56,194 bases of DNA, taken from NCBI GenBank assembly GCA_002711105.1, contig PAIH01000057.1:134857-191050 (forward strand), in the 5' to 3' direction. The notes beneath the pieces are model-generated. The model was not told the origin of the DNA. It saw only the letters and a program-made list of their open reading frames with translations, and did no database searches. Shown one piece after another: positions 47,688 through 56,194 of this stretch (position 1 is its first letter; the number at the start of each line of letters is the position of its first letter). A program made the translations under genes and the position numbers. This DNA comes from Planctomycetota bacterium. GTDB taxonomy: Bacteria > Planctomycetota > UBA8108 > UBA1146.

Positions 47688-50564
47688 TTAGACCAATATC
47701 TTACAGGCGGGCGTCGGACTCGGGAGCAGTCGTCTACGAATCACTTGAGTGCCAGCGGGAATGGTCCCATCAAAGATTCTCAGCAGAATTTCTTCCGGCT
47801 TTGCCGGATGATCGCCCTGCAAACAGATTCTCATCTGAAGCATGCGTTCATCCTCTCGAACTGACATCAGTTTGGAAGCATCGTCGGGAACCTCATCAAT
47901 CCAGGAAACGCTGTCGATCCCTGGCCGAATATCGATGGTCTTGAGTTTCCCTTTTTTTGTCGTTCGCTCGACCAGGATCTCCGCTTCCGCCAGTACTTGA
48001 TTGATCGCATCGGGGCGCACACCCTCGGCAGACTCCCGGGGAACGAGAACGAATACATCTGCCCAGTTGGTCACAGCAGATAGCTTCGGTGCATCTTTAC
48101 CGACAACGTGAATCGAACGTAACTCGATCCCCTCGGGGCACTGGGCGGAAAGTGCCGATTGAAGGGCTTCGGGATCGACCTGTTGCTGTAGACGAAGATC
48201 CATCACCTCCGACAGTCCTGCCATACCAAGACGCAGCGGAGGACCGAAGGCTAGTTGCGGAATCGGATGAAAACCCTGCGAATAGGACGGCAAGAAACCT
48301 GCTCGACGGATCGCTCTGGGGAACATCCGATTCAGGTCGAGGTGACCCATGAAGCGAGCGGTACCCACCTTCGCGTAGCGAACCCGGTAAGAAAAACTGG
48401 GGCGATTGAGCTCCTTCCTCTCGGGCGGCAGAGAGCGGTTCTCCCTTGACAGGAACCGCTCTCTCGACTGCTGACGTACGAGCTCTACATCTGCATCAGT
48501 CTGCGAGGACGGCTGGGTTTCATCCTTATGGGCATCGAGATATTCGAGGTGCTCGATACGCTCTTCCTTCATCCGGGAAAGATCGCATTCGATCCCGCAG
48601 TCGTAACAAACGAGGCGTCTCTGATCTTCGTTTGCATCTTCCAGGTTGTTGTAGTGAGTTAATTTACGTCCCGGCTTACCGCAAGGATGAGAAGTTCGAT
48701 CCTTGAGTGCCCTCTGGTATTCCCTGACCAGAAACTTGTGTTCAACACCGCAGTCGATGTGATCCCAGGGAAGTCGTGCATCGATGGGAATGGTGCGGAG
48801 ATAGCGAAAACGATCGATCTCATGCTCTTCAATCGCTTCCATCCAGAGATCGAATCGGAGGCGGTCAGACCAACCATCGAATCGAGCTCCGTTGCGCCAT
48901 GCAGTTTCAACGACATCGCAAAGGACCCGATCACCACGACTGAGGATTCCCTCGATGTGGCTCGTGGTTGGATCGTGCCAACGGAATGTCAGTCCAGGAA
49001 TCCGGGTCCACTTACGCAATGCTTGATGTTTTTTCTCGATCTCGGGGATGTCGTCCATCGCCACCCATTGAAAGGGCGTGAATGGTTTTGGAACATGACT
49101 GGAAGCAGAGATGGTGATATTCGCTCGTCCCTTTGGAAGGTACTCCCTCGCGATATCAAGCATCCTCTTACCGGTATCGGCTATTCCTCTGACGTCCACT
49201 TCTTCCTCGGTCGGCAATCCGATCATGAAGTACAATTTCATCTTGCGCCAACCGCGAGAGAAGATCCTGTGGGCACTCTTCGCAATGTCCTCCTCGGAGA
49301 TGTTCTTGTTGACCACATCTCGCATCCGCTGGGTCCCCGCCTCGGGCGCAAAGGTGAGGGAGGTATTTCTGACGCTGGACATCTCATCCAGCATCGCATC
49401 GGTAAGCCCATAGGCTCTTAGTGACGAAACCGAAAGGGAGATATTCTTGTCCCGCAATTCCGGCATCACTTTTTTCACCAACGGCTCGATGGAGCTGTAA
49501 TCCGCGGTCGACAGACTCGTCAGTGAAACTTCGTCAAAACCGCCACATCGAACCGCGTCTCGAACGGTCTCTTGAATCTCCTCGGGACTTCTTTCCCTGA
49601 CCGGACGATAGATCATCCCCGCCTGGCAGAATCGACACCCCTCGGTGCATCCCCGGGCCACCTCAATACTAGCCCGATCAAAAACCACTTCGGTATTGGG
49701 GACCGGTGACCGTGATGGGAAAGGGTACTCCCCAAGATCGGGAACATGAGATCTCTGGATCCGTTCAGGAACTCGATCATCGAGAGGACGACCGACAACT
49801 GTCATTCCCGTGAGAGACTCCACCTTGGTGCTATAGAGTGCTGGCACGTAAACGCCATCCATTTGACTGATCTGGATTAGTCGTTCACGTCGATCAACAC
49901 CCTGATCTTTCAGTTCACGCCATCGCTTGACAACAGCATGGAAGAAGCCCTCGCCATCTCCGATCAAAAACGCATCGATGAAGGCACTCATCGGCTCCGG
50001 CTGGAAGGCTACCGGCCCTCCTGCCATCACCAGCGGACAATCGTCTTCTCGATCCTCGGAACGAACTGGAATCCCTCCCAGATCGAGCATCGTCAGAACG
50101 TTGGTAAAAGTGAGTTCGTACTGAAGCGAAAAACCAACCACGTCAAACGCGCTCATCGATTGCCATGATTCGAGACTCACCAGCGGAAGCCCGCGCTCTC
50201 GCAACTCACTCTCGCAATCGACCCAGGGTGCGTAGACCCGCTCGGCTCGAACTCCCGGCAACTCATTGAGGTGCGAGTACAGGATTTTGAATCCGAGATG
50301 GCTCATGCCGATCTCGTAGACATCCGGGAAGGCGAGCAGGAAACTCAGTTCCGAATCCTTTTTGCGAACAGAATGGAGTTCACCACCGGTGTATCGCCCC
50401 GGTTTCTCCAGGCGATGAAGAAATGGCGCATAGGGGTGGTTTTGAAGATCTCCCAGGTCCGGAATCTGAGAAAGGTCTTCCCCTTCCGAAGCGCTGGAGG
50501 GGCCACTGCGGAAACCCACCTTGCCCATCGAATCCCACAGAGAATCCTCATTCTGTTCGGTCAT
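47688..50564 (-). CDS. Radical SAM protein (TIGR03960-type) fused to TIGR03936/DUF2344 domain
   Basis: YEIGMSHLGFKILY, VARGCTEGCRFCQAG, C-terminal YRVRYAKVGTARFMGHLDLNRMFPRAIRRAGFLPSYSQGFHPIPQLAFGPPLRLG. Confidence 0.93.
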   Translation of the reverse strand: MTEQNEDSLWDSMGKVGFRSGPSSASEGEDLSQIPDLGDLQNHPYAPFLHRLEKPGRYTGGELHSVRKKDSELSFLLAFPDVYEIGMSHLGFKILYSHLNELPGVRAERVYAPWVDCESELRERGLPLVSLESWQSMSAFDVVGFSLQYELTFTNVLTMLDLGGIPVRSEDREDDCPLVMAGGPVAFQPEPMSAFIDAFLIGDGEGFFHAVVKRWRELKDQGVDRRERLIQISQMDGVYVPALYSTKVESLTGMTVVGRPLDDRVPERIQRSHVPDLGEYPFPSRSPVPNTEVVFDRASIEVARGCTEGCRFCQAGMIYRPVRERSPEEIQETVRDAVRCGGFDEVSLTSLSTADYSSIEPLVKKVMPELRDKNISLSVSSLRAYGLTDAMLDEMSSVRNTSLTFAPEAGTQRMRDVVNKNISEEDIAKSAHRIFSRGWRKMKLYFMIGLPTEEEVDVRGIADTGKRMLDIAREYLPKGRANITISASSHVPKPFTPFQWVAMDDIPEIEKKHQALRKWTRIPGLTFRWHDPTTSHIEGILSRGDRVLCDVVETAWRNGARFDGWSDRLRFDLWMEAIEEHEIDRFRYLRTIPIDARLPWDHIDCGVEHKFLVREYQRALKDRTSHPCGKPGRKLTHYNNLEDANEDQRRLVCYDCGIECDLSRMKEERIEHLEYLDAHKDETQPSSQTDADVELVRQQSRERFLSRENRSLPPERKELNRPSFSYRVRYAKVGTARFMGHLDLNRMFPRAIRRAGFLPSYSQGFHPIPQLAFGPPLRLGMAGLSEVMDLRLQQQVDPEALQSALSAQCPEGIELRSIHVVGKDAPKLSAVTNWADVFVLVPRESAEGVRPDAINQVLAEAEILVERTTKKGKLKTIDIRPGIDSVSWIDEVPDDASKLMSVREDERMLQMRICLQGDHPAKPEEILLRIFDGTIPAGTQVIRRRLLPSPTPACKILV

Positions 50565-50726
50565 CAGGGCTCCTCTCCCAGCCGATAGCATCCTGAAAGG
50601 GTAACTTCATCGCTGACGAGATTGAAATTTTATCCTTCGCGATGAAAACGCTGAGGATCGTACCACAGAGGCCCTCCGTGGGCATTTGGATCTAGGTGCT
50701 GATGGTCCTGTGGAGCATACTTTCGC

Positions 50727-51107
50727 TCACTCAGTCGATAAGTCCAGTTGAGAGGCCCTATCGGCCTTTTCGGGGTTCTGCTGGTTCAGATCCCCCAACA
50801 ACAGCTCATGGCAGGAAAGGACTGCCAGGATCGCTTCCTGAATCCTTTTGCGCTCCACGTCGATCTGAAGCGTCAATTGCGGATCGATGAGGACCGAGAT
50901 CTCACTCCAGACGTTCAGGATGTCGGTCACCGACTCCTGAATCTGCCGCACCTTTTGCTGGGCCTGGGCAGCTTCTGCAGCGACAGCCATTGGATCGACA
51001 TCAGGGCCCTCGCTGTTGGCGAGTAGTTGCTCGTAGATGAGAGCTTGCTGCTCGAAGGCCTGCAAGAGACGCTTCGCATTGGTGATATGCGTTGAAGTCA
51101 CAGTCAT
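50727..51107 (-). CDS. Hypothetical helical/coiled-coil protein
   Basis: Long ORF with heptad-like AAEAAQAQQKVRQIQESVTDIL; no family recognised. Confidence 0.5.
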   Translation of the reverse strand: MTVTSTHITNAKRLLQAFEQQALIYEQLLANSEGPDVDPMAVAAEAAQAQQKVRQIQESVTDILNVWSEISVLIDPQLTLQIDVERKRIQEAILAVLSCHELLLGDLNQQNPEKADRASQLDLSTE

Positions 51108-51251
51108 AGGTCACCGGTTTTTCTGCCGGGGCTTTCCAAATCGAGAAGCCCACCTTAACGGCAGACGGGGTCGACTTCGAACAGGAACCAGCTGAATTGC
51201 GAGGGCTAAAGCGAGAGCTGCGGCAAGAAAAGGGGGCTCAGTCCAGGACAT

Positions 51252-51560
51252 CTAGATCTTCTCCTCGTCGATCAGCTGCTTGATTTGCTTCAATGAAAAA
51301 CCTTTTATCTGGAGGGAACGAATACGAGCCAGTCGCTCAAACACCCACTCGGCGTATAATCGGTGCCCTGCTGGAGTGCGCTCCTCCTCCTCGATAAAGC
51401 CTCCAACTGTGTAATCGTGAATCGTCTGGCGGGAGATCCCGGTTGCTGCCATCACTTCGCCGATCTTGAACAGCTTGAGTGGTACTTTCCCCACCAACCG
51501 GTCCGGCACTACGGCACGCTCCCAACCTCGCACAAATCCAGCCCCCTGCACGGATTGCAC
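51252..51560 (-). CDS. MerR-family HTH regulator
   Basis: LFKIGEVMAATGISRQTIHDYTVGGFIEEEERTPAGHRLYAEWVFERLARIRSLQIKGFSLKQIKQLI. Confidence 0.9.
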   Translation of the reverse strand: MQSVQGAGFVRGWERAVVPDRLVGKVPLKLFKIGEVMAATGISRQTIHDYTVGGFIEEEERTPAGHRLYAEWVFERLARIRSLQIKGFSLKQIKQLIDEEKI

Positions 51561-51631
51561 TTTACACTTTATAAAACATCCTGCAAGAGCACTCGCACGG
51601 CCAACGAAACGTGTTTCCGCTCAATATCGGC

Positions 51632-51910
51632 TCAAAAATGCTCACAATCGCGGAGTGGGGGCACCGGGTCATAACCGCCGCTGGAGAAGGGTTGGCAGCG
51701 TAGCAATCGACCCAAAGTGAGCAGTACCCCGCGCCACGGACCATGCTGCTCGATCGCCTGTCGTGAATAGTGGCTACAACTCGGTTCGAAACGGCACAGG
51801 GGTGGTATCCAGGGCGAAATCGCCGTTTGGTAAAAACGCACGCAACCCAGCAAAATACGGCCGATTGCAGACGGTCTGGAAGCCATGAATACCCTCTCTG
51901 CAACCATCAA
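51632..51910 (-). CDS. yidD: Membrane protein insertion efficiency factor YidD
   Basis: [60 protein letters not shown]. Confidence 0.96.
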   Translation of the reverse strand: MMVAERVFMASRPSAIGRILLGCVRFYQTAISPWIPPLCRFEPSCSHYSRQAIEQHGPWRGVLLTLGRLLRCQPFSSGGYDPVPPLRDCEHF

Positions 51911-52278
51911 GAAGGACGTTCACCGAGCTGCATCGAGATCAGGGTCACCACTTCACCGCGGAGATCATCAAAAGAGAGACTCGCGCACCCTGGCCGGGGA
52001 ATGAAGATGAAATCTCGCGATTCTGGAGACTGTTCCCTGTGGATACGGAAAATCTCACGTAACCTTCGCTTCAGACGGTTACGGACCACCGCATTGCCCA
52101 CCTTACGACTCACCGCCATACCGATCCGAGACCACTGCCCCCGATTGGGATGAATCACGGCGCGTAGATGCTCGGTACTTCGACGAAATCCACGCGAAAA
52201 TACCAGCTGGTAATCAGAGCGAGCCCGGATACGAGTTCGACGCGGTAGTCGGTAGCCAACGGGTGGATGGACAGCCAT
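51907..52278 (-). CDS. rnpA: Ribonuclease P protein component
   Basis: [18 protein letters not shown]...[28 protein letters not shown]. Confidence 0.95.
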   Translation of the reverse strand: MAVHPPVGYRLPRRTRIRARSDYQLVFSRGFRRSTEHLRAVIHPNRGQWSRIGMAVSRKVGNAVVRNRLKRRLREIFRIHREQSPESRDFIFIPRPGCASLSFDDLRGEVVTLISMQLGERPS

Positions 52279-53366
52279 CAGGATTTCGAAGTTGCATCCA
52301 TGAGTGGGTTTCCATTGCGTTTGCGTGCATCCATCAAGCGTTGCTCTGCTACTCGATCAGCCGCCTCTGCAGGAGTCAGGTTCTCTCGACGAGCAGTATC
52401 GAAAACTTCACGAAGACCATTGTATATGTTTTCGATCTTGCGAAGCGCAGTCCGTTCGTTATAGCCTTCCGGTCGCACTTCCACCGAAACGTTGATAATT
52501 CCACCAGCATTGATGATGAAATCGGGGGCATAGAGGATTCCGCGTTCATGGAGCTCTCTACTGTGCTCATCCCGTAACAACTGGTTGTTGGCACAACCGG
52601 CTACTATTTGCGCTTTGAGCATCGGGATGGTCTTTTCGTTGAGCACCCCGCCCAGCGCACAAGGCATGAAGACGTCGCAATCTACCGCGTAGATATCATC
52701 ACATGGGACGACCTCGACGCCCGGTAGAGGAACGAATTCCTGACAGCGCTCATCGCTGATGTCAGAAACCGTAACGGTCGCTCCCAGCATCGAAAGACAG
52801 CGCACCACGTCGCCACCGACCTGACCAAGGCCCTGGACCGCATAGTGAAGACGGTCGAGGTGGCTGGTCCCGAACTTCTCTTCGGTACAGGCGAACAGCC
52901 CACGAATCAGTCCTCGTGCGGTGAATGGAGAAGGATTTCCACTCGAGCCGGACTGACGCGAAAGCCCTGTCACGTACCGAGTCTCCTGTACTAGCCACTC
53001 CAATTCACGAATGCCAATCCCGACATCCTCGGCGGTGATGTAACGCCCTTCGAAACTATCGATGAAACGACCCATGGCACGGAATCGAGCCTCGGTCTTA
53101 TCGGTTTCCTGGTCACCGATGATCACCGCCTTGCCACCACCTAATCCAGTGTCGGCACAGGCACTTTTGTAGGTCATTCCCTGTGCCAGACGTAGAACAT
53201 CGGTGAGGGCTTCTTGCTCCGATTGATAGTCCCAAAACCGGAGCCCACCCAGCGCCGGACCCAGGCTGGTGTCGTGAATTGCAACGATGGCGTGGAGGCC
53301 AGAAGACTCATCTTCGGCAACAACTACCTGTTCGTAACCGTCAACTGGAACCTGACGGATCTTCAT
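52278..53366 (-). CDS. Leucine/valine/phenylalanine dehydrogenase
   Basis: GPALGGLRFWDYQSEQEALTDVLRLAQGMTYKSACADTGLGGGKAVIIGD; Rossmann VQGLGQVGGDVVRCL; GCANNQL. Confidence 0.95.
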   Translation of the reverse strand: MKIRQVPVDGYEQVVVAEDESSGLHAIVAIHDTSLGPALGGLRFWDYQSEQEALTDVLRLAQGMTYKSACADTGLGGGKAVIIGDQETDKTEARFRAMGRFIDSFEGRYITAEDVGIGIRELEWLVQETRYVTGLSRQSGSSGNPSPFTARGLIRGLFACTEEKFGTSHLDRLHYAVQGLGQVGGDVVRCLSMLGATVTVSDISDERCQEFVPLPGVEVVPCDDIYAVDCDVFMPCALGGVLNEKTIPMLKAQIVAGCANNQLLRDEHSRELHERGILYAPDFIINAGGIINVSVEVRPEGYNERTALRKIENIYNGLREVFDTARRENLTPAEAADRVAEQRLMDARKRNGNPLMDATSKS

Positions 53367-53430
53367 AGGTTTTCCTCAATCCACATTGGGACCGCAGACT
53401 CCAGAACTCATCTACTTCCGCAGATCAGTC

Positions 53431-53449
53431 CATTTTGGGCAACAAAATG
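53431..53449. promoter_or_regulatory. Inverted repeat (operator/hairpin candidate) upstream of leucine dehydrogenase
   Basis: CATTTTG-GGCAA-CAAAATG, 65 bp upstream of the minus-strand start at 53366. Confidence 0.4.
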
Positions 53450-53637
53450 CGGTCAGGGCTTACGCAAACCCAGCCCGGAGAGCCGAGCTACTAACTCCAC
53501 CATGAGGCAGAGGCTGCGTCGCATCGTACCGGGAGAATCCTCAATCCGCGGAACAAACGGAAAAGCCGGTTACTGGCTCGATTCCCCCCTCTGACATCTT
53601 GCATTCTACCCTCCAGGAGTATCTCTCCGTAGCGATT

Positions 53638-53697
53638 CACAAGGTCAAGATTTTCCTTGCCATGATAAGACAAGTCTTGACTATAAAAGACCTTGTG
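53638..53697. promoter_or_regulatory. Long inverted repeat in AT-rich region upstream of lolC-like gene
   Basis: CACAAGGTC (53638-53646) / GACCTTGTG (53689-53697), inner AAGAC-AA-GTCTT; TTGACT nearby. Confidence 0.35.
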
Positions 53698-53779
53698 GAA
53701 ATTCAATGGAGGAAAACCCTGCTTGCATACTGCTCCATAGGCGGGTAGATCGGGGGGGGTCCCATGGCTTGGAGCTGTA

Positions 53780-55195
53780 TTGCACTACCACACCTTTCTG
53801 ACAAGACGCTACCTCCGTCGTCGGTGGGCGCCGTGGGCCGCAACCCTCGCGGTGGCGCTGGGAGTCTTCTCGCTGATCTCGGTGCTGGCAGTGATGGAAG
53901 GCTTCAAGCTCGAAATGCGAGAACGGATCCGCGGCAGCCTCTCGCATCTGGTGGTCAAAGGCGGGCCAATGCAGGGGCTGGTCGGTGAAGACCAGATCCT
54001 GGAGGCGGCTCGGGCCCAACCTGGCGTCGCAGCGGCCAGTCCCTATGTCGAATCCCTCGCCCTCTACAAGGTCACCCGACTCGATCACTGTCTACTGCGA
54101 GGTATCGATCCGGTACAGGAATCCGCCGTCAGCGATATCGACCTCTACCTCCTCAGTGACGAAGAAATCGACCAGCTACTGGCAGACCCTTATCGATTGC
54201 TCCCCGATGATCGATCCGCTAACACTCCTGAGAAGGTGAAAGAGATCTTCTCGCTGAAAAGAAGACGGCAAATTCTTCGTTGGCGCCTGGGCGGAAACCA
54301 AGGCGAGGGCTTCGCGGAGGAGTCTCCTCCCCATGGACTGGTGGTAGGGATCGAGACGTTACGTAGTGGCCGTCTCGCCATGGGAGATATTGTACAACTC
54401 TCCTCCTACTCTCCGATCACCCTGGAACCATGTAACGGTAAGTTCATCGTGGTGGGTGCATTCCAGTCGGGAGTCTACGAACAGGATCAACGCTGGGCCT
54501 ATAGCGACCTTCGGGCACTCCAGGAGGTCCTCGATCTATGGGACGAAGATGCCCAGGACATGAGGATCAGCGGCATCTCGGTGCGCCTCGATGACTATTC
54601 GAGCGCCGACAACGCGAGAACCCAGCTCGACAGAGAACTCTCTCGGAGAATGGAACTCCCCGCGACCGATCCAGCAGCGATACCACGGCGGCCAAAAGAA
54701 GTACTGACGTGGGAAAACCAACGAGAAAATTTGCTTCAAGCAGTCGAGATCGAGAAACGAATTATCGCCGCCATGATGCTTCTCATCGTCGCCTTTGCCG
54801 CAGCGATGATTTTTCTGATTCTGATGTTACTGGTGATCGAGAAGCATCGTGATCTGGGAGTCCTGAGAGCTCTCGGAGCCTCCCGAACTGGAGTGATCTT
54901 GTTGGTGCTGCGACAGGGGATGATCCTCAGTATCACCGGAGCCATTCTGGGGCTCCTCGCGGGCTGGCTACTGGTGGAAAATATCAACCAGATCCATGAC
55001 ATGATCTTCAACATGACCGGGCTTCGACTGTTCCCCCCGGACATTTATTACCTGGACAGGATCCCTGCTTTTTTACGCTGGCAGGACGTAATCCTGGTGT
55101 GCGTGCCGACGCTCGTCTTTGGTTTCCTGGGTAGTTTCCTCCCGGCCCTCTGGGCTGGGCGACGAGATCCGATCAGGGCGTTGCATCATGAATAA
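53780..55195 (+). CDS. LolC/LolE-type ABC transporter permease (TTG start)
   Basis: Four-TM MacB/LolCE architecture, FLTRRYLRRRWAPWAATLAVALGVFSLISVLAVMEGFKLEMRERIRGSLSHLVV; C-terminal permease domain. Confidence 0.88.
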   Translation: MHYHTFLTRRYLRRRWAPWAATLAVALGVFSLISVLAVMEGFKLEMRERIRGSLSHLVVKGGPMQGLVGEDQILEAARAQPGVAAASPYVESLALYKVTRLDHCLLRGIDPVQESAVSDIDLYLLSDEEIDQLLADPYRLLPDDRSANTPEKVKEIFSLKRRRQILRWRLGGNQGEGFAEESPPHGLVVGIETLRSGRLAMGDIVQLSSYSPITLEPCNGKFIVVGAFQSGVYEQDQRWAYSDLRALQEVLDLWDEDAQDMRISGISVRLDDYSSADNARTQLDRELSRRMELPATDPAAIPRRPKEVLTWENQRENLLQAVEIEKRIIAAMMLLIVAFAAAMIFLILMLLVIEKHRDLGVLRALGASRTGVILLVLRQGMILSITGAILGLLAGWLLVENINQIHDMIFNMTGLRLFPPDIYYLDRIPAFLRWQDVILVCVPTLVFGFLGSFLPALWAGRRDPIRALHHE

Positions 55196-55925
55196 TCAAA
55201 CAACTTCACTACCCGTACTGATCGCCCGAAATTTGCATCGGGATTTTATACTGAACGGCAACAAGACCCTCAAGGTGCTACAGGGAGTCGACCTCGAGAT
55301 TCATGAATCCGAGATGGTTGCCATCCGGGGATTGAGTGGTGTTGGAAAAAGCACTTTGCTGCACTGTCTCGGATTACTGGACACTCCCACCGCTGGCGAA
55401 CTCATCTACCGAGATGGCGATTCAACCTGGCAATCTCCAGGGCTGTCTGAAAAAATACGCTGCGCGCTGAGAAACCAATTCATCGGATTCGTGTTCCAGT
55501 TCTTCCATCTCCTCCATGATCTCGACGTGCTGGAAAATGTCATGCTGCCATCGATCGTGAACAGTACTTCGAGGGAGTGGAGGAAGAAACGTGGTCGGGT
55601 GGAGGCTCGAGCACGAGAGTTACTCCAGAAGGTCGGTCTCGAAGATCGAGCGCATCAAGCCCCTGGCACACTGTCGGGAGGAGAACGTCAGCGTGTTGCC
55701 ATCGCTCGCGCACTGATCAACGACCCTCGATTACTTCTTTGTGATGAGCCAACAGGAAATCTCGATTCACGCAACAGCGATAGCATTCACACACTGCTGC
55801 GGGAACTTCACGACGAACTCGGAACCTCGATCCTGGTGGTGACCCATGATCCGGATCTGGCGAATCGTGCTGATCGGCTACTCGATATGGTGGATGGGAA
55901 ATTCGAAAGACGGGAACAACCCTAG
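55188..55925 (+). CDS. LolD-type ABC transporter ATP-binding protein
   Basis: Walker A GLSGVGKSTLL, signature LSGGERQRVAIARAL, Walker B LLLCDEPTGNLD; ATG 55188 overlaps permease stop. Confidence 0.95.
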   Translation: MNNQTTSLPVLIARNLHRDFILNGNKTLKVLQGVDLEIHESEMVAIRGLSGVGKSTLLHCLGLLDTPTAGELIYRDGDSTWQSPGLSEKIRCALRNQFIGFVFQFFHLLHDLDVLENVMLPSIVNSTSREWRKKRGRVEARARELLQKVGLEDRAHQAPGTLSGGERQRVAIARALINDPRLLLCDEPTGNLDSRNSDSIHTLLRELHDELGTSILVVTHDPDLANRADRLLDMVDGKFERREQP

Positions 55926-56194
55926 CCCTCCTCAAGAGCCACGGTTTCCCGCTCGGAATCGACCTGGTGCAATGCCAGCAGAATCGATCTACCAGCCTGA
56001 CATTCCTGATCGAGTACCGTTTCGATTCTCTGACAGCCATCCTGGTTCTGAGCCGAGAAGGGTTCATCGAGAAGCAGTAGCCCACCCCCACCGGACACGG
56101 TGCGAAGCAATTCCGCTCTCTGCGCCTCGCCGCCCGATAGAGCTACCGGAAGTCGATCGATTCGGTCACCGATATCGAGCAGCTGCGCCACGGC
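55922..56194 (-). CDS. ABC-type ATP-binding protein, 3' part only (5' end outside window)
   Basis: LSGGEAQRAELLRTVSGGGGLLLLDEPFSAQ, then ALHQ H-loop-like; open frame runs to window edge. Confidence 0.7.
   Translation of the reverse strand, partial: AVAQLLDIGDRIDRLPVALSGGEAQRAELLRTVSGGGGLLLLDEPFSAQNQDGCQRIETVLDQECQAGRSILLALHQVDSERETVALEEG

Noticed and set aside
50727-51107. Possible FlgN/FliT-like chaperone assignment for the helical 126-aa protein
   Set aside because: Only general helical character supports it; no motif and no flagellar neighbours, so left as hypothetical.

Overview
The window is a gene-dense bacterial chromosome segment. The DUF1501/DUF1549-DUF1553 cytochrome pair, fused E1 alpha-beta and overall style suggest a Planctomycetota-like genome (inference). 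I see no rRNA, tRNA, CRISPR array, transposase or phage genes. Main blocks: HAD hydrolase, carboxylesterase and HCD-ECH fusion (0.4-4 kb); a 62-aa bacterial histone-fold protein (4.4 kb) convergent with a 1450-aa AAA/TPR/GAF/Fis-HTH regulator; a minus-strand run of fused branched-chain 2-oxoacid dehydrogenase E1, ftsH, TM pseudokinase-TPR and secreted cationic repeat protein (16.5-9.8 kb); a divergent lpdA, E1-beta, E2, lipB, lipA run and a TsaC/Sua5-YwlE-type phosphatase fusion with rpiB (16.8-24.4 kb); a type IV pilus/T2SS ATPase pair + gspF, then rnr, rnhA, FKBP and SurA-like genes (35-24.5 kb, minus strand); DUF1501/PSD1 genes; phoBR; DprE1-like oxidase; mqnD; ferredoxin; IMPase; radical SAM; MerR; yidD-rnpA-leucine dehydrogenase; lolCE/lolD. 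The items most worth follow-up are (1) the histone singlet, (2) a riboswitch-like leader before lpdA with mutually exclusive pairings, one of which masks the predicted Shine-Dalgarno, (3) the TsaC fusion to a phosphatase with the arginine-phosphatase signature CTGNTCRS, and (4) a predicted membrane pseudokinase next to FtsH. All calls come from reading the sequence; no database search or folding program was run.
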